NCBI GenBank assembly: GCA_963556695.1
Contig: CAUWAG010000010.1
Span: 744,001-808,000, forward strand
Length of the DNA: 64,000 bases
Direction: 5' to 3'
Source: Anthostomella pinea
Taxonomy: Eukaryota > Ascomycota > Sordariomycetes > Xylariales > Xylariaceae
This document shows positions 1-11,044 of the stretch, one piece after another. The notes beneath the pieces were generated by a model. It did no database searches. It was not told where the DNA came from and worked only from the letters and a program-made list of their open reading frames with translations. The translations under genes were made by a program, and so were the position numbers. Within the stretch, counting starts at the first letter, position 1. Each line of letters starts with the position of its first letter.

Positions 1-62
1 TGAAGTGCGCAACACTTGGAATGTCTCATGCTGTCGGCGAGGCGCTGACGTTTCTACCATAG

Positions 63-686
63 GACCGGTCCTTCGCGCGAGATGCCGCCCCAGGTCAGTT
101 CTCCAGCCTCTCCAACTCGCCACATTTGCCTCGTTCCTCTACTGACTCTTATGATCAGAACATCGACTGGTACTACGTGTATGTGAATCCGAGGCGCTCA
201 TTGTCTCCAGCTCTGCTCGCAAGATTCGCCTTCAGAGTTTATTTTTATAACAGCGAATACTGACTTGTTGCAAAGACGTGCTGCCGCAGTCGCGAGACAC
301 GTATACATGCGGAAGACAGTTGGTGTTGGCCGGCTCCGAAAGGTAATCACTTGCATACCTTGACACCCATATCCTCATACGTATGGTTACTAATACTTCT
401 CAGGTCCACGGCAGTGCCAGAAACCGCGGTGTCGCCCCCTCCCACCACGTTGATGCCAGCGGCAGCGTCGACCGAAAGGTTATGCAATCCCTTGAGAAGA
501 TCGGTGTCTTGGAGCAGGACGAGGAGAAGGGTGGTCGCAGAATCACCCAGTCCGGCCAGCGTGATTTGGACCGTACGTTATCCTCTCGGCTTTTCTTGGT
601 TTGTCGAAACCCATACTAACTGTCCTGCAGGAATCGCCCAGACTGTTGCCGAGGCCGAGGAGGAAGACGACGAGGATGACGAGTAA
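63..686 (+). CDS. rps19: 40S ribosomal protein eS19 (RPS19), 5' end missing
   Basis: Structural protein of the small cytosolic ribosomal subunit, needed for 18S rRNA 3' maturation in the family. Exons read as 63-93, 159-178, 276-342, 404-572 and 631-686, and the window starts inside an upstream intron that ends TAG at 62. The joined reading gives family landmarks: REMPPQ-NIDWYYV, then RAAAVARHVYMRK, TVGVGRLRKVHG and GVAPSHH, then the C-terminal RRITQSGQRDLDRIAQ followed by an acidic tail (EAEEEDDEDDE). Each junction keeps frame: GT/A across intron 2, AAG|GTC across intron 3, C/GA across intron 4. Intron 3 carries a TACTAAT branch site. The short 20-nt exon 159-178 is unusual but its residues match the family. 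The first 50 or so residues lie before the window. Confidence 0.93.
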
Positions 687-1484
687 ACTTGATACCACGC
701 AGGATTATCTACTACGGATTCGGTAGCATAGGGCACGGCGTCTGAAAACGGTTGAATGAATTGACTGGCGATTCATCAAGATTTGCATTACCAATTCTCT
801 AGTTCCGACTACGACTGTGGCTCTTGCCTGTAAATACTTAGGGATGTCACCCGTGGGACTGGCTACTCTGCAATGATGAGACACCTGGTGCAGCCTATAT
901 AAGGTAGCGATCATCTGGTACCGTGGTCATCCGGGGGTTTGTTTCTAATACATCCATCACTGGGAACATGGAGATGTATGTCGTTCCTGATCATTCATCG
1001 AAATTTCTCATCTAGTTTATCCGCCCTTCAAATGGAATATATGGTGATTCTTTGCAGGAGCCAACCATGGGCTAGATGGCCATGAGTTTTGGATGGGACG
1101 GAACAGGTAGCCCTGGAGGTCCACATAGGGGTTTTTAGGTGGGGCATCCGTGGCTTCTGCGGCCTGCCAGGACGGCATGCCATCGGACGGACGGCCCCGA
1201 TACGGCGAACCCGAGCGACGATCTGCCGACACTTACCAACACCGGTATCCACTCAATACGAGAACGGGTCTTGTTCCTGGCTGATACTCCACCTCGACCT
1301 CGTATTGCTGAAGCTTCATGCTCGAACATCGTAGAAGCGGTAGAAGGCCTGCGGGAACTACTCGATATATATAGGACGGGAGCTTTCCTCGAGTCCTAAT
1401 ACGTCCACGTTCCCGAGACCTGACCATCCCCCCATTCTGAGCGACCTGTGACATCTCGCAGCTCCGTTCTTATCACCCGCGAAC
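687..1484. other. Intergenic, eS19 to glutamic peptidase
   Basis: No coding region recognised. The part next to 1485 should hold the promoter and leader of the peptidase; a TA-rich stretch (GATATATATAGG) lies at about 1364-1375, roughly 110 bases before the start codon. Small open frames here have no family resemblance. Confidence 0.6.
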
Positions 1485-2358
1485 ATGAAAGTCACTACAG
1501 CGGTCCTCGGCGCCCTCTCGGCTGCCTCCGTTATTATGGCTGGCCGTCACCAAAAGCGTGTAACAAGAGAACACAGCTCAAACTGGTCTGGCGCCGTAGT
1601 CACTGGGCAGAACATCACGGGCGTCTCTGCCACGTTCCCCGTTCTCGATGCCAACATCCCTAAGGTTAACGAGACTGGCAAGGATGCCTACCTTGCTACA
1701 GCCTGGGTCGGCATCGATGGGTACAATGCCACGGATGATTGTCCTGGTCTGTGGCAGGCTGGAGTCCAGAGTGAGAACCGCGACGGTGACGTGTCTTTCA
1801 TGGTTTGGTATGTATATCAATAAGTGTACAGCCCAATGAAGTGCTGACGAATTTGATCAGGTACGAACTGTTCCCTCTATCTCCGGTATTCATCGATCTT
1901 GGCAACATGACAATAGGCGATGTAGGTCTTCCATTTCTTGCTCCCTCCTCTCCCTGCTCTATTCCATTTCTCTTATTTGTTCACACTAATGCTTCTTCTA
2001 GCTCATTTCAGTAGAGCTTAGCACTGATGACAGTGAAACCGAAGCCTCTGTCGTCATGAAGAACTTGAACACGGGTGCCGAGTACAAGAACTCAACCGCA
2101 ATCACTCAGAAACTATGCTTTAAGGCTGCCGAATGGATCCTCGAGCGAACCTACACGCTCTCCGGGCTTGCTGGGCTTCTCGATTTCGGAACCGCAACAT
2201 TCTTGAACCTTACTTACACCGAAGGTGGAAACGAGTTCGACACACTTCCCGACAGCGTCATCCTTACGGATATTTACGACGATGAGAAGAACGACGTCCG
2301 CCAAACTTACACCAACAACACCAAGGACACTGTCACTGTTAAGTACCTTGGTAGCTAA
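1485..2358 (+). CDS. Secreted glutamic peptidase, family G1 (eqolisin)
   Basis: Acid endopeptidase of the scytalidoglutamic/aspergilloglutamic type, likely exported to degrade extracellular protein. Exons 1485-1807, 1861-1921 and 2002-2358 give 246 residues. Residues 1-19 form a signal peptide, followed by a short pro-segment with a KR pair at 24-25, much shorter than the pro-regions of A. niger-type enzymes. The mature domain starts at NWSGAV (33-38). The catalytic glutamine is read as Q91 in LWQAGV and the catalytic glutamate as E172 in AAEW, each in the usual family context. Cys86 and Cys167 flank the active site and may pair. Other family landmarks are WVGIDG (74-79) and FGTATF near the C-terminus. 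The junctions TG/G and GAT|CTC restore WYELFP and GDLISVEL. Several N-x-S/T sites fit secretion. Confidence 0.9.
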
Positions 2359-2769
2359 GTTGTCGAGTCTTTATAGACTTGGGGAGCACGGAGCAGGGAG
2401 TCGCATTGAGAGAAGGTATGGCTGAGGAAGGCGTAAGGCAGCCGCCAAGAGGAAGTGCGAAGCGGAAGCTCATTGCTGCAATGATTGCAAGAGTATTGGA
2501 AAAGGGGGGTGTGGCCGAAGAGGTACTCGATGGTCTCGATGCCGTAGAGCTGGGGTAGATTTTCCGGTCGGGTACAAAGGTACCGTACAGGATGATGTTT
2601 ACAATGGATGATACCCCTATTCGTCACATCTCTCTCGTCTACCAGATTCCCAACCATTTCTTCAGCGGTCGTTTTTCTCTCTGTTCGAGTTGCACCTCTT
2701 CTGCAACAGGCGACGCCACATCCACGGCTAGCTCAGCCTCCCGTTTCTCTCCAAGTCTAATACCTGTTC

Positions 2770-3367
2770 CTAGTACTCCTTCACGCCCACGGTGATCTGA
2801 TAACAGACCCGGGATCTTGCTGCTCTGGGGGTACTGAAGAAGTCGCACGGGCGAATCGTGACGAACTCCTTCACAATGGCTTTGAGAGGTTTATTTGGTT
2901 TCCATCCGAGTCGGGTCTTGAGAATCTGCCTGTTCTTACTCGAGAGGCGAGCGTACATCGATCATCCAAGATGATATATCCCTCGGCTCGCGCGGCAAGG
3001 TGTCCTTTGCCGAGCTCATTCAGCCGGCCGTACGCTCTGCATTCACAATAAAAGGGTTCCGAATATGCCCTTCTTTCCTTGGCCGTCAAGTCTAGCCCAA
3101 ATCTCTTCCCAGTCCCACAGTACCACGGCGTAAACTTGGATGGTCATTAGCTGTAAGTAGCTGAGACGAGAAGGTCTTGCAGGGGGTTTTTCTTACAACT
3201 TTTAATGCGTATATGGGCCCGTTGATTGACACCTTCCACACGTTGGCATGCACACCACTACCAAGATGCTCGAGGAAGTCAATCCGCAAGGTGTCCGGGT
3301 CCCGGTCGATTGGGAGCGAGGCGAACGGCAGCAGCTTCGGCCCAGGAACTAGAGGGAGAGAAGTCAT
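2770..3367 (-). pseudogene. FTA2-like (Sim4 kinetochore subunit family) kinase-fold pseudogene
   Basis: Family members carry a degenerate protein-kinase-like fold and are annotated in many fungi as kinetochore Sim4 complex subunit FTA2; most copies are of unknown role. Exon 1 (3367-3197) reads MTSLPLVPGPKLLPF, then IDFLEHLGSGVHANVWKVS and IYALKV, a typical start of the group. An intron with a GTAAGA donor (3196-3135) follows. Exon 2 gives AYSEPFYCECRAYGRLNE and AARAEGYIILDD, then loses frame. The frame reading RQILKTRLGW and LKAIVKEFV (about 2950-2860) is also family-like but offset, so one frameshift lies near 2950-2965. Past 2770 the product stops, and no catalytic-loop equivalent is found down to 2359. 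I read this as a decayed copy; an unannotated second intron is less likely. Confidence 0.62.
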
Positions 3368-4559
3368 GGTCGGGTAACGTCACGCTGCAGGAGGCTTGGA
3401 TGAGCTGGCGCCTTGGGGCTTGGGCACTTTTGACCTGCTCTGACAAAGAGAGCACACGGACCAGTCTAGACGGCTTTAGGTCACGGTTAAGAACAATTGA
3501 CTTGTAGACTTCAAAGAACGCCTTTCGCAGTTCATTTATAGCTGCTTACTGAATAGAAGGTCAAGTAAAGAAGGGCAGGTTCTCCAACGTATTAACCGGC
3601 TGGGGGGCATTTAGACCCGAGCGGTTGCTTCGCAGGTAAGAAAGTATCGAGAAGGAAGCCGATCAAAAGAAGGAAAGCGTCAACCCTCGAAGGAAGGGTG
3701 CATACGACATAACCAGCGTTTAAATATAACGCATGAGTCGGTGTCATGCTCCGACGAGCACCTTCACCCGGACGTGTGAGTGAGATGCCAGTCCACCTGG
3801 CATCGCCATTGCCCAAGTAAAGAAGTGGACGTGAGAACGGGGAAGCAGCATCTTGACGCCTAAATCTTACCAGTAGATCCAACATTGTGGCAACAGGAAT
3901 CATCCCGAGATAGAAGGGATCGATGGGCTGGAAAGCGGTGCGGCTTTTACAAAACGTGGCCATGAGATGCCGCCCGGTCATTTACCAACCCGGTTATCCA
4001 AGATGGGCCACGCCGACACAGGTACCAATTGTCCGGGCGGTAGTCACTTGATCGGACTTGGGCACGGCACTGGAGGGTACATGACAGTTTCGCTTAATCA
4101 CAGGTGCAAATGTGGCCAACGTCAAGGATCCAAGGATCTTGGATAGTGTGTTGTACTTCTATCAGGTCGCGTTCTATCTACGTGAATGTGATTGATATCG
4201 AGCCGGGAACACGGCCGGGTCGGCCAGTCATTGGCCGAGTATCGAATCGGGCTGTGTGCGTGTGTAAAGGAAGGGTCATGGCAGGAACATTCATATGATA
4301 CACCATGCATGCGCGTGGTCGTAGCCGAGATGTGGCTTTTCCGAATGCAACCAAAATCCAAACCAGGATGCCGAACCGTAAGACGTTGAGACAATGTGGA
4401 GAAGAACGACCCAGTCAGTCGGAGACCCGTTGAACGCCGTCTTTCTATGCAATGTGGGAGAGCAGGATGAGCGCGAGAGGCTTTTGGGCATCAATCATTA
4501 TCATTAGGTAGACTGTATCCATTGGTCCTCTGTCCTTCCCTCGTCCAAGCAAGCGTCGC
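3368..4559. other. Intergenic, between FTA2-like relic and ZIP gene
   Basis: No gene recognised. A 129-codon open frame on the minus strand (3592-3981) has no recognised motif. The part near 4559 is the 3' flank of the ZIP transporter; the part near 3368 is the promoter side of the FTA2-like relic. Confidence 0.5.
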
Positions 4560-5771
4560 TTAAGCCCACTTGGCAAGCACTGCCATCAGACCAGAGCCGA
4601 GGGCAACACAACCGAGCGCGTAGAGTTGCACTTTCAGACCAGCATTGCGCATGTGCGAGTTGAACATGAACTCATGAGCAAGAAGCTCCACCAGGCCCGT
4701 GTAGATGAGGATTCCAGCGCTGATAGCGTCGAATATGCCATTGATCATCAAAGTTGTAGGACTTCCCGGCTGCAAGCTTGTGCGGACGCCCAAGCCGATG
4801 GAAATGGCAATCGGGGTACTGAGGGCATATCCCACCCCCAGCAGATACGGCATCCACTTCTTGGAGGCCGGCCACTGCGCGGTCGCTAGGCGAGAGCCGA
4901 GACCGAGACCTTCGAAGGTCTGGTGGAAGACGAGGACGATGTAGAGAACGGTGAACTCGTCGCCCGCGACGGCCAGCGTCAAACCGATGAAGATGCTGTG
5001 AAACACGACACCGAACTCGAGGATGAAGAGCGCCGTCATCTGCGCGGCAAAAGCGGCGTTGTCGTCGTCATCTTGGTGGTCGCGGTGGTGCCCCAGGTGG
5101 TCCTGACCACCCGGGGGATAGCTGACATCGTTGGGCAGACCCGGGGCGTGGAAGCCGGTGGCGGGATTGCTGGTGGTATCGCGGTCCTGGTCCTTCCGTG
5201 GGCTGCCAATCTCAATGTCATCGCTCGCATGATGACGGTGAGGCGACGGGCTGCTCGAGGCCAGAGAACCCTTCTTAAGGACATCCAGCGACGGATCCGA
5301 CGCCTCGGCCTCTTCGTGGTTGTGGCCGAAGATATCGAAGCGGCTGGCCAGAAGCTCGATGGTGAACATGACGAAAATGGTCATTAGACAGATGCCAGCA
5401 GCCCAGTCATAGCTATTAATGGGGCCGTCCGGCAGACAGGGCGAGGTGAGGGCGGCGAATGCAGGGGAGAGAAGGTGCATGAATGCAGTCCCAATGATGA
5501 CTCCGGAGCCAAAGTATTTGGCGATGAAAAACGCAGTGCCGTTGACGTTCATTTTGGCGCCCCGAGCCAAAATGATGGGCGCGACAGCACCGAGCAGGGA
5601 GCCGACCATGATAACGAAGATGGAGGAGATGCGCAAGCCCATGCGGCCGTCGTACTCGTTGCCGGTGTCGCATTGAACCGTAACATTGAAGCCCGCTTCG
5701 GCCTCGGCACCGTCGCCTTCTGCTTGCCGTAGCGTAAGTAGTGAGTCCATGGCTCTCGGTAGTAGCGACAT
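4560..5771 (-). CDS. ZIP family zinc/iron transporter (Zrt1/Zrt2-like)
   Basis: Plasma-membrane divalent metal importer of the ZIP family, probably zinc. Intronless, 403 residues. The first membrane helix lies at about 48-70 and there are eight in total. A long cytosolic loop between helices 3 and 4 (about 145-240) is rich in His and Asp, including GHNHEE, PHRHH and GHHRDH, as expected for metal binding or regulation of turnover. The metal-site helices are clear: EFGVVFHSIFIGL in helix 4 and VFHQTFEGLGLGSRL in helix 5, the second matching the ZIP signature. The C-terminus (ALGSGLMAVLAKWA) is complete. A second in-frame Met seven residues downstream (MDSLL) could also be the start. It stands alone with a long upstream region; zinc-responsive control is expected for the family but no site was identified. 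Confidence 0.9.
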   Translation of the reverse strand: MSLLPRAMDSLLTLRQAEGDGAEAEAGFNVTVQCDTGNEYDGRMGLRISSIFVIMVGSLLGAVAPIILARGAKMNVNGTAFFIAKYFGSGVIIGTAFMHLLSPAFAALTSPCLPDGPINSYDWAAGICLMTIFVMFTIELLASRFDIFGHNHEEAEASDPSLDVLKKGSLASSSPSPHRHHASDDIEIGSPRKDQDRDTTSNPATGFHAPGLPNDVSYPPGGQDHLGHHRDHQDDDDNAAFAAQMTALFILEFGVVFHSIFIGLTLAVAGDEFTVLYIVLVFHQTFEGLGLGSRLATAQWPASKKWMPYLLGVGYALSTPIAISIGLGVRTSLQPGSPTTLMINGIFDAISAGILIYTGLVELLAHEFMFNSHMRNAGLKVQLYALGCVALGSGLMAVLAKWA

Positions 5772-8566
5772 GTTGCCGAGTGGTGTGGGAGATGATGAGG
5801 GTGGGTGGAGGCACTAGACTGTGTTGGACAATGGAGGTGGGGTGTGGAAAATGCGAAAGGCGCCAGGTGAGATGGATCGGAAGAGTGCCAGGTGCAGTGG
5901 CCTCGGCGACCAAAAAGTCTCACACGTATGTGATGTCGTCTCGGAGTGGCAGAGTGGACGGTGGTTCGAAGGCAAGAAGTCGTAGTGATTCGAGCTTCCT
6001 GTGTCCTGTCACAAGCGGTTGGCGAAACACAGATGCAAGACTCTCGGCGCTTGGAAGAAGTTAGCAGAGGATGCAGGTAGCAGGATATAAGTACTGGAAA
6101 GCACCAGGTTTCTCCAAAAGAAGTAGCCCAAGTACAGTTCAAGGTTGTTCAGCCGGGTGTCCAGCCGGGTGTCTTGCCATTTCCCTTTCTTTCTTGCTCT
6201 CAAGGAGTGGGCCAACAGGGACAATGTCCCCGTCCGACTTTGTCGACCGACGAATAATGGGTTTCATCAAAGGTCAAAGGAATCGGGTTAGGCGAGAGAC
6301 CAGGCGGATTATTGGCATCAAAGAGGACCTTGATGGCTGAGTAGGAAAGCGATGCAGACAGATGCAGCCATCGAGTATGACATAGCAGGAATAGGAAGAG
6401 CCTGAGGGATGGGTTCTCACCTTTTGAGGGTGGGTTCTCAGCAACCCCAACCAACAGTAACGGAAGACAGGCAGCAGCCCAGCAACTTAGACAATGTCGT
6501 GTGTCTTGGTCTCTGCAAACAAGGGTCCCTCTCGTGCCTCTGCCTGTGTCTATGCCTATGCTTGTGCCTGGGTTGGCTCTGGAAGAGGCGCAGAGCAGGT
6601 GGTTTGGAGCTTGAACAAGAAAAGCTCTTTCTCAAACTCTGAACAGCCTTGGATGCAATCAGCCTCAAAGCTGACGGCGAAGGATGCCGGGTACGGACAC
6701 AAAAGTCACAGGTTGTACAATTTGGATATGTCGTGGGTCGTTAAAAGGCTAACGGCAGCAGTACGAGTATGGTGACAACAATAAGGATGACAATGATAAA
6801 ATGGCTCAGAAACGGAGGATATGACGAGCGGCGATGGAGGAGTCGAGTCCATAATCACATCGCACGGCAGAGATTAGGGTTAATAGGTAACGGAAGGTAA
6901 AGGTACATGTAGGTAGAAGCAGGGCGATGCGGACGTGGTGCCGGGAGACGTTGAAAGCCGGAATGGGAGTGGGAGTGGGAGTGGGAGACCGTACTGACCG
7001 TTGTGCGTGCAGTCGTTGGTGAGGACCCGGATGGCGAGCCCACTCAGCACAGCTGCGGTGTCTGCGGCACGCACCCACTTGTTGGAAAAATGACAATTTG
7101 ACACCAACGGGATGGGGCCCTGGCCAAGTGGGGGTGTCAAGTGTGTTCCGTCATTGGGACACCCATGATCTATTTCTTTTATTTAGAATAGATGGTACAG
7201 TAATACCTGCCCCTCAGCCCCTCAGTCATATCAAGAGTCTCAGCTCCCGCCTTGGATGCAAGTCCGCTAGACACCTTTCTGTAAGTTTACACCAAACAAT
7301 GATGGCTCAGGAGAGAGGATAAGGTATTGTCATGAGGGCGATTGGGGCTCAAGTCACCGTTGTGTTCTTTCTATGAGTACAGGTAGTACACCCCCACAAG
7401 TATCTTTGTGGAATGCCCGCCTTGTGATACGCCGCCACGCGCTCCTGCCGGCCCGCAGTTGACCGTATCCATGCTGACACACACTGATGCATGTACCTGA
7501 CCATCAGGGTTCTCAGTGCCGAGAGTCAGCCAGTCAGCTAGCACATTTTAGTGCACCAGCCTCATGTTTATGGATGGCCCTACGTCCACGTTTTCTTCAG
7601 CCATCAAGGTCCTCACCCTCGTGATTTGGTCACACCGGGCCACGGCCTTGCAACACACCGACTGGTCAGTTCCACCTGTTATCACACCGTCATGCCCAGT
7701 CCACGTGAGAGGGTATCACAGCTTCAATGCTGGGCACGGCATCTGTTCTATTATTTGACAATGATGTTTGAGTTGGTTGTGTCGAGTCCTACATACACCC
7801 TTTGTCCTCCCACCTTGATGTCTGTCACAGAAGGTTCACCCCACACCGATATTTGAAGCTTGATTTACAGTCGATGCCGCTTTCCCGCTGCCACATGCAC
7901 CGCTCCCAGAGATGTCATAGCTCCGAGTCAAGCGCCTATATATAGTGCGTTGCTTTAAACGCTAAGGGCTGCTGCTGATGATGCTGACAAAATGTTCCGA
8001 CCTGGAGAGCTCGGTCTGTACTCTTCATCCTCTTGGCGCCTCCGTCAGGTCCCCTAACACTAATGAGCGTTACGAGTCTTCTAAATCCCGCATCCGACCC
8101 AATGGTCTGGTCCGGGCCTGCTGTTGGTGACTGGCGGTTGGTGCTTGGCGGTTGGCGTGTGGCGTGTCTTGGGAACAAAGGCTACCTAACAGATGACCAT
8201 CAAGGTACTCAAAGTCCTTCATGTCTGCAAGCCCAGGGCCGGGCACCGCCTTCGATTCGGCTAGTTCCTGGCCGTCCTCCACCCAACATGGGATCGTTTC
8301 ATAGACCATCGAGCTATCGAGCCTTGGGTGACATGGAGCTCGCGATATCTGTCACCGCTACTCGGGCGGACATGAATGTAATGCGGTACATTCCAGTGTC
8401 GGAAATGGATATCCATGCGTGCTTAAGGGGGCGGCATATTCCCCTGGTGAAATCATAAGTATGGCTCCTGCATCGGGTCGGGTCGAATCGAGTTGCTCGT
8501 TGACGCTGCCTAGTTCAGGTCGACAGGGAAGGGCGGCACCATATCCAAGTAGAGCGTCGTACATCT
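5772..8566. other. Long intergenic region (2.8 kb), ZIP to MDM10
   Basis: No gene recognised on either strand. Bases about 5772-6250 are promoter and leader of the ZIP gene. The rest is unique-looking sequence of ordinary composition without recognisable coding, tRNA or transposon signature. It holds the hexamer tandem repeat listed separately. The end next to 8567 is the 3' flank of MDM10. Confidence 0.5.
6964..6987. repeat. Hexamer tandem repeat (TGGGAG)4
   Basis: Four perfect copies of TGGGAG (24 bases) in the intergenic region upstream of the ZIP gene. A G-rich strand of this kind could form a quadruplex; no function is evident. Confidence 0.9.
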
Positions 8567-9991
8567 TCACGACGAGAACTGTACTTCAAGCCCGAGAGTC
8601 CGAAATGGTGAGTCGGGTCGTCGCAGGTCGATCCCACTACCCAGGCTGAACAGCAGAGACTTGACCCGCCCCTCCCACAAGAGGCCAACACGCCAATGTT
8701 GGTCCAGACGCGCTTTCAACACTCCTGCGTACTGGTCGCCGTCTTCACCACCGTCAGCGACCATGTCTGTAGCTGTGTCCGCGTTGGCCTCGTCCAAACT
8801 CCACTCCATCCTGGCCTGGAAGCTCCTCTCCTTCTTGGGCTCGGCCACCACTTTCGGGGATGGAAGTACACCAGGAGAGTCCAGCGTCGGCAGAGCGTCG
8901 TCAAGCCTCCATTCCATCTTGGCATCGAAGCTCCTCGCCGGTCGCCCACTCGGAGTCACGATTGGAGCCGCCTCTTGTACGCTTTCGATGCTCCATGCTC
9001 CTTTCTTCCTCCACAGCTCCATGCCTACCGCCCAGTCGCTTTCGTAGCTGTAGACGTTGAAGTCCATCTTGGTGGCTAGTGAGCAGTAGCTCCCAGCCAT
9101 GACGGCATAGGTCCAGCTGATGTTGCCCATCAACGGGTTGATCGTCATCGTCGCCGTGAGTGGCGTTCCCTTATGCGTGGGCAGCGTCGCAAACCGCGCG
9201 CCAAGACTCATGCCTCCCGACTTGTTCAGCGTCCCGTAGTACAGCTCGGCGCCCGTGCTGAACCGTCCGTAGATGCGCTCCCGTTCGCCATTACCTGCTC
9301 CATTCCCATTCTCACCTGTCCCATTTGCGCCAGCACTCAGGTTCGCAACGTCGCCTCCGAAGTTGTACAGCCCGCGCACACCCATGAGACCTCCATCTGA
9401 CGAGGCCAGACCCTCCAACCCGTACCTGCCCTCGTCGTATTGTATCATGCCCAGCACGGTGCCGCCATTTCTCAACGTCTGCTCCGACACGGCGCTCACC
9501 TGCATCTGCAGCTTGGGCGACAACCTCCGCACCACGAGCGCCTCGAGCATCGACATGGGCAGATACAGCCTCCCGCACGTCAGCACATCCCTCCCCTTAC
9601 GGTTTGCGCCGATGCCGTTCCGTGCCGTCGAGCCAGCCCCGTCGCCGCCATCATGTACACTACCCGGCCTCGACAGCTCCAACAACGGCCGATAGCTCCT
9701 CAGCAGGTCAGGCAGGGGTATCCGTTCGCTGCGCGCGATGGTGTGGCCGTCGAGCGGCACGGTCGAGTACAGGTACGATATGGAGCCGTCGACAACGCCG
9801 ACGGAACCGAGCTGGTAGGCGGTGGCGAAGTGCGGCGTCGCGAGCGAGGAGAGGGTCAGGCGCAGGCCCCGCGGGGTCTCAAAGCCCAGCAAGGCGTCGG
9901 AAGTCGCGTTGAGGGAGCTGTACGAGTTGTCACGGTTCCAGCCCGTTGCTGTGTAGAAGGCGGTCTGGATGTAGTCCATGAACTCGCGCAT
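8567..9991 (-). CDS. MDM10: Mdm10, mitochondrial outer-membrane beta-barrel of ERMES and SAM
   Basis: Mdm10 joins the ER-mitochondria encounter structure (with Mmm1, Mdm12 and Mdm34) and also acts at the SAM complex in assembly of Tom40 and other barrels. Intronless, 474 residues, close to the fungal norm. The N-terminus MREFMDYIQTAFYTATGWN, then SYSSLNATSDALLGFETPRG and SLATPHFATAYQLGSVGVVDG, is the diagnostic Mdm10 start. Alternating amphipathic segments follow to the C-terminal LGLEVQFSS, whose final hydrophobic beta-strand fits a beta-signal. Low-complexity Gly/Asn linkers (about 205-235) and a Pro/Ser/Glu stretch (about 345-420) are insertions typical of filamentous fungi. It is transcribed away from the SDR relic on the other strand. 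Confidence 0.95.
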   Translation of the reverse strand: MREFMDYIQTAFYTATGWNRDNSYSSLNATSDALLGFETPRGLRLTLSSLATPHFATAYQLGSVGVVDGSISYLYSTVPLDGHTIARSERIPLPDLLRSYRPLLELSRPGSVHDGGDGAGSTARNGIGANRKGRDVLTCGRLYLPMSMLEALVVRRLSPKLQMQVSAVSEQTLRNGGTVLGMIQYDEGRYGLEGLASSDGGLMGVRGLYNFGGDVANLSAGANGTGENGNGAGNGERERIYGRFSTGAELYYGTLNKSGGMSLGARFATLPTHKGTPLTATMTINPLMGNISWTYAVMAGSYCSLATKMDFNVYSYESDWAVGMELWRKKGAWSIESVQEAAPIVTPSGRPARSFDAKMEWRLDDALPTLDSPGVLPSPKVVAEPKKERSFQARMEWSLDEANADTATDMVADGGEDGDQYAGVLKARLDQHWRVGLLWEGRVKSLLFSLGSGIDLRRPDSPFRTLGLEVQFSS

Positions 9992-11044
9992 CTTCGGGGG
10001 CTAGCGGCGTGGCCCCTGCGTACCCAGGCGATGAGGGTTTCGGGTCAGGTAGATATTTACGGTGCGAGCTATCGTAGAGGCATTGGGTATCGGCTGTCGC
10101 TCTCGGATTGGGCGATACGGTCGGTATTTGGAGCTGATGCTACATGCACGTGAAGGTATCCATCGATGTAAATAGGCTAAGTAGGGAGATGGGGCCCAAG
10201 CTCGAAGACGAGCTGCCACCAAAGTCGCCCGGAAATTACCCGGGCCCAAGCCGTCACCATCATCGGCCTTCCAAACCCCAAGGAATACGGCGGAACAAGC
10301 AGAGAACAAGAAGTGATCCTCCAAACACCCTACTTGGCTTCAGTCATCATGATGAGTACTTTGTTAGGCAAAGAAGTGTTGTGCTGCTATTATGACCTCT
10401 TCCTTATCAGACTGGCAAATCGGTATCCCTACCTTCGCCACGCTACGATGCCCCAGCAGCACACGTACTAGAAGCGAATCCGGAAGCGAGTCCAAGTGGG
10501 AACGGCTCAAATCATCCTCCGTGGATGGCTTTCTTTCACGTCCCCGGCCCCGAACACCCACGCATGGCCCGTCACGGATACGTGTCTCGGCTTCGGGACA
10601 AATCAGCCCAGCGGGCAGCGGGATAAGCGTTTTGCGAGTAGACGCCTGCCTTGTCCGAGGCACTTCAGAATTCTGTCTCGCAATGCCTTGCTGGGTCGAA
10701 AATGGTCAGTACCTCCGCTGCGTTCTAGGGACGTGCTATGGCGGGTACGTGGTGTAAATGCTTCGTATCTTGCTGTGTTGTAGTTGGACAGTGCCCGGCG
10801 CAACTTTGGTTCCATCGTCGGATAGACCGCTCCGCTTGTGGCTCGTCAGTCGAGTGCGAATATGACCTCCAGCACGAATATATAAACCACCGCAGCGGTG
10901 GACTGCAAGCATCTGAGTTGCATCTTCACGAGCTCCCCAGCCTTTCAAGCCTTTCAAGCCTTTCAAGCCTTCCAGCCTTTCCAGCAACATTGATCAAGAA
11001 TCTCTGACCACTTCTTCACTCCGGATATTCACTCTCTTATCACT
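9992..11044. other. Divergent intergenic region, MDM10 and SDR relic
   Basis: About 1 kb between two genes transcribed apart, so it should hold both promoters. No coding region recognised. A short tandem repeat at 10939-10974 lies in the presumed leader of the plus-strand gene. Confidence 0.5.
10939..10974 (+). repeat. Nonamer tandem repeat AGCCTTTCA in leader
   Basis: Three perfect AGCCTTTCA units (10939-10965) and a fourth degraded one, about 70-105 bases before the ATG at 11045. The stretch is pyrimidine-rich, as fungal leaders often are. Confidence 0.8.

Noticed and set aside
3592..3981. 129-codon minus-strand frame
   Set aside because: No motif, no recognisable composition or neighbour support; likely chance.
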